Of a stretch of 64,000 nucleotides of DNA, positions 60,910-64,000 are shown one piece after another. A program made the position numbers and the translations under genes. The notes below the pieces were generated by a model, which saw only the letters and a program-made list of their open reading frames with translations, was not told the origin of the DNA and searched no databases. The DNA lies in NCBI GenBank assembly GCA_950295325.1, contig OX485806.1, positions 38,314,001 to 38,378,000 on the forward strand. The letters run 5' to 3'. This DNA comes from Polytrichum commune. Lineage: Eukaryota > Streptophyta > Polytrichopsida > Polytrichales > Polytrichaceae. Position 1 is the first letter of the stretch; the number at the start of each line of letters is the position of its first letter.

Positions 60910-61440
60910 ACACACATGTAGGATGAAGATGTTCAACTAAAACTTCCATTCCTTCCATCGAACTGACATGAATCTTCCCAAGAACAAGGTTCATATAGCA
61001 TTTGGTTTCATATAGCTAAATTTGCATAAGTGTGTGGATATTCCATGTAGATAGTAGTACATAGTACTATCATGCATGCCTATGAACAATCGACATAAAT
61101 TCTCACCTCACATGATACAATCCACTTGTTAGTGGCAACTGCAAAATACTCTCACCATGAAGAAACTCTACATATCATCTAAGACAATGCAGATTTTACT
61201 TGCGTCATTGGCTCAGTGACAAAATCATTTCACATAGTAAACACACATGTAGGATGATTACGTTTAACAATGACTTCCGTTTCTTCCACTCACATGAATC
61301 TTTTCCAAGAACAAAGTTTGTTGCATTTGCTTCCATATACCTAAAATTGCAAAATTTGTAGACAACCTATGTAAAAAAACAAAGTAGTATAATGGATGTC
61401 TTTGATAGACTGACATAGATCATGGATCACAATCTTGTGG
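60910..61440 (+). repeat. Diverged tandem duplication, about 335-bp period
   Basis: CACATGTAGGATGA starts matching segments at about 60911 and 61243. Both continue through a CTTCCATTCCTTCCA-like phrase, a CATGAATCTT..CCAAGAACAA segment and a CATATA(G/C)CTAAA segment. Confidence 0.6.
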
Positions 61441-61494
61441 TTAGATGAACATCCACCATGAACATAACTCTACTTCCGAGGTATTGAACGTAAC

Positions 61495-61690
61495 TGAGAT
61501 GGATATTTTTCTCTCTACACCCACTTCTTGTAGAATATGAGACATGCAATGAGTGCAAGATGGTTCACAAAATCCAATTGTGCCCAAAACCATGTGCCTC
61601 ATAATTTCCAGAGCTCAAATGAATATCTTATTCATTATCAAAGTGAAGATTCTTTGTGCTCATTAAGTGGTCATACAAGTGCCCATGAAG
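61495..61690 (+). repeat. Dispersed repeat R2, 5' part
   Basis: GAGATGGATATTTTTC through CACTTCTTGTAGAATATGAG to AAGTGAAGATTCTTTGTGCTC, then breaks off. Confidence 0.5.
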
Positions 61691-62460
61691 ATTCAAAGTG
61701 CTCATTAAGAAGATCACAAAGTTTTGGCATATGGGGTATGAATCGTCTGTACTTTTGCATTCCACAAAATTGGCACTACGTGAGACAACGTTTGTTTTGG
61801 AGGAGCATTTGCATGGTGCACTTACGCCTTTGAAATCCACATAGAATTTGTTACTATTAAAGTTTCAAGAGAGAGAGTAAACATATATAAATATAAGGGA
61901 TAGCTAGCAATTGATCTTGTTCTTCCTTAGTTCAAATGAAAGAATGACTTACGCCAACAATGAATATGATAGACGAGCACAAGATAAAAGTTATATACAT
62001 AAATTATCATACTTTGATGGTTTAAGAATTTGAGATATAATTCAATAGGAGAACCAACTGTAAGAAGTGGAATTATTGCAGCCTATCAAAAGATCCCCAA
62101 TCCACGTATATGAAAATAATTGTGAAGCAAACCCATCCTAAGTGTAGCAACAATACCAAATGTATTCTTGTTATAGCTAAGGGGGAAGGAAGAGGAATGA
62201 AAAAGGCAACAAACCAACAACCAATACACATGGACATATCTATTTAGGTATCTTGGCTTACTTGTGCCGTATGCATCCCACAATATCTAGAATGTCAAAG
62301 AGTTGCCACATGGATATGCAAAAATAGAAGCAATTTTGTCGCCTCAACAACATGTGGGCTCCAAAATACATGGCCTTCATCCTTGTAGGTCACCAACAAC
62401 CTTAGGTCATCTGACATCTAAACTCTCGTATTAAAGAAAGATGTCACTTCGTTTCTCCAA
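61691..62460. other. No gene recognised
   Basis: Downstream (minus strand) of the decaying LRR array. No terminator or 3' end could be identified. Confidence 0.45.
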
Positions 62461-64000
62461 AAAATAAGGTCCCCAAGTCCCTCATGTAATGTTGTCAAAC
62501 TTGAACATCTAATGAAATTATCTTATCTCAATAAAGTGAGGGGTCCAAATCCTTCAGGAAAAGTTGACAAGCTATATCATTTCAACACATAAAATTATGA
62601 CACGGAAGTGAGGTTTCCAAGTCCCTTAGGTAACATGGTGAAGCTTCAACACCCCCACAAACTAAGCTATGTCCAAGCATAAGGGTTTCCAAGTGTCAGC
62701 CATAGATTTTTCAAGGATGTACGATTTTCAAGTGCCTCATGTAATGTTGTCAAGGGAGTAAGGTTTCTGAGTTCCCCGTGTAGTGTTGTCAACCTCAAAT
62801 ATTCATTCATATCAAAGCATGTCAAGGAGGTAAATTAGTAAGGACATCACGTCAAGGAAGTATTAAACAAAGACAAGACTTTGTTACAATAGGAAATGAG
62901 ATCTCTAAATCCCTATAGTAATGTTCTCAAGCTTGAACATTTTAACCAATCAAGCTCTTACACAAAAGCGAGGTTTCCAAGACACTCACGTAATGTTGTC
63001 AAGCTTGAATGATCTCACATATCGAGCTTTGTCAAAGACATGAGGATTCCAAACCCCTCGGTTATTGTTGTCAAGCTTGAACAATTCCACAAATTAGGCT
63101 TTGTCAGAGAAGTGAGCTTTCCAAGTCCCTCGAGAACTGTTGTCAAGCTTGAACAATTCCACAAATTAGGCTTTGTCAGAGAAGTGAGCTTTCCAAGTCC
63201 CTCAAGAACTGTTGTCAAGCTTCAACAATCGCGCAAATTAAGCTCCATCAAAGAAGTGAGGTTTCCAAGTCCCTCGGGTATTGTTGTCAAGCTTGTACAA
63301 TATGACAAATTCAGCTCTATCAAAGAAGTGAGGTTTCCAAGTCCCTTAGGTAATGTTGTCAAGCTTGAACACTCTAAGAGTTTAAACTCCATCAAAGAAG
63401 TAAGGCTTGCAAGTCCCTCGGGTAATGTTGTCAATCTCCAACATTCTGACAAATCAAGCAGTGTCAAAGTGAGGTTTCCAAGTCCCTTGGGTAAAGTTGT
63501 CAAGCATGAACAATATGACAAATCAAGCTTTATCAAAGAAGCGAGGTTTCCAAGTCCTTCAAGTAAAGTTGTTAAGCTTGAACAATTGCGCAAATTAAGC
63601 TTTATCAAAGAAGTGAAGTTTCCAAGTCCCTCATGTAATGTTGTCAAGCTTGAACACTCTAAGAATTTAAGCTTTGTCAAAGAAGTGACGTTTGCAAGCC
63701 CTTCAGGTAATGTTGTCAATCTCCAACATTCTGACAAATCAAGCGTTGTCAAAGTGAGGTTTCCAAGTCCCGTGGGTAATGTTGTCAAGCTTGAATAATA
63801 TGACAAATCCAACTTTGTCAAGGAAGTGAGGTTCATAAGTCCCTCCGGTAAAGTTGTCAAGCTTAAGCACTCTGACAATTTAAGCTCCGTCAAAGCATTG
63901 AGGTTTCCAAATCCCTCAGGTAATGTTGTCAAGCTTGAACATCCCCACAATTCAAGTTGCGTCAGAGAAGTGATGTTTCCAAGTCCCACGGGTAATGTTG
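62461..64000 (-). pseudogene. LRR array of a PNL-like receptor copy, 3' part
   Basis: Entering at 64000, the minus strand encodes about 11 uninterrupted 23-24-residue leucine-rich repeats (LGNLTSLTELNLS and SLTTLPEG type) down to 63225. A TGA at 63222-63224 stands where the repeat has Ser (DC-stop-SLTTV), followed by three more in-frame repeats and another TGA near 63013. From about 63010 to 62461 the 72-bp period is recognisable but frames are broken. LRRs of NLR proteins sense ligands or restrain activation. Two 285-bp higher-order units (four LRRs each) and one near-identical 72-bp duplication (63068-63211) show recent reshuffling. It could encode a shortened protein ending at 63222 if the upstream gene is intact. 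Confidence 0.8.

Noticed and set aside
63040-63798. 252-codon plus-strand ORF
   Set aside because: It is the antisense of the 72-bp LRR repeat; periodicity divisible by three keeps it open. The minus strand encodes recognisable LRRs.

Overview
The window looks like nuclear DNA of a land plant, most likely a moss. It is AT-rich and intron-bearing, and short non-autonomous DNA transposons, LINE remains and gene relics dominate it. The moss assignment rests mainly on the minus-strand gene at the left edge. It encodes a helical-bundle domain, a protein kinase and an NB-ARC nucleotide-binding domain in one polypeptide, the kinase-NBS-LRR (PNL) layout known from mosses. The other plant genes recognised here are common to all land plants and do not help placement.

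Layout. 1-2223 (minus): 5' part of the PNL gene, two coding exons, running off the left edge. 2224-7640: a leader/promoter block shared with a second copy, then a mostly empty stretch, an inverted-repeat element and a dispersed 1.2-kb repeat. 7730-10424 (minus): eight-exon relic of augmin subunit 3 with three in-frame TAG codons. 11-17 kb: small transposons, a scrap of a tRNA-methyltransferase-like gene, two more 1.2-kb repeat copies and a PIF/Harbinger-like element. 17-23 kb: pogo/Tigger-like and Mutator-like elements. 23.07-27.79 kb: a segment duplicated at 47.89-54.47 kb. Each copy carries transposons the other lacks, so empty and filled sites can be compared. 28.2-29.8 kb (minus): METTL2/8-like methyltransferase relic whose 3' part is triplicated in tandem. 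32.6-36.4 kb (minus): decayed LINE material containing the same C-terminal domain twice. 38.9-43.2 kb: Mutator-like elements, a LINE reverse-transcriptase relic (plus) and a small palindromic element. 44.5-45.9 kb (plus): long-chain acyl-CoA synthetase relic. 46.5-47.9 kb (minus): 5' scrap of a second PNL copy, preceded by a scrap of an LRR array. 54.86-55.07 kb: a small array of palindromes. 55-62.4 kb: nothing recognisable except repeats. 62.46-64.0 kb (minus): LRR array of a third PNL-like copy, with nonsense codons, running off the right edge.

Reading. Only the left-edge PNL gene looks intact within the window. The PNL and LRR pieces at about 1-2, 46.5-47.9 and 62.5-64 kb share one orientation and look like a birth-and-death tandem cluster of immune receptors expanded by segmental duplication. 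The housekeeping-gene pieces (AUG3, METTL-like, LACS) keep exon-intron structure or carry frameshifts and nonsense codons. I read them as inactive duplicates caught in the same repeat-rich region. No tRNA, rRNA or CRISPR array was recognised. All homology calls come from reading translated motifs against remembered family signatures; no search was run.
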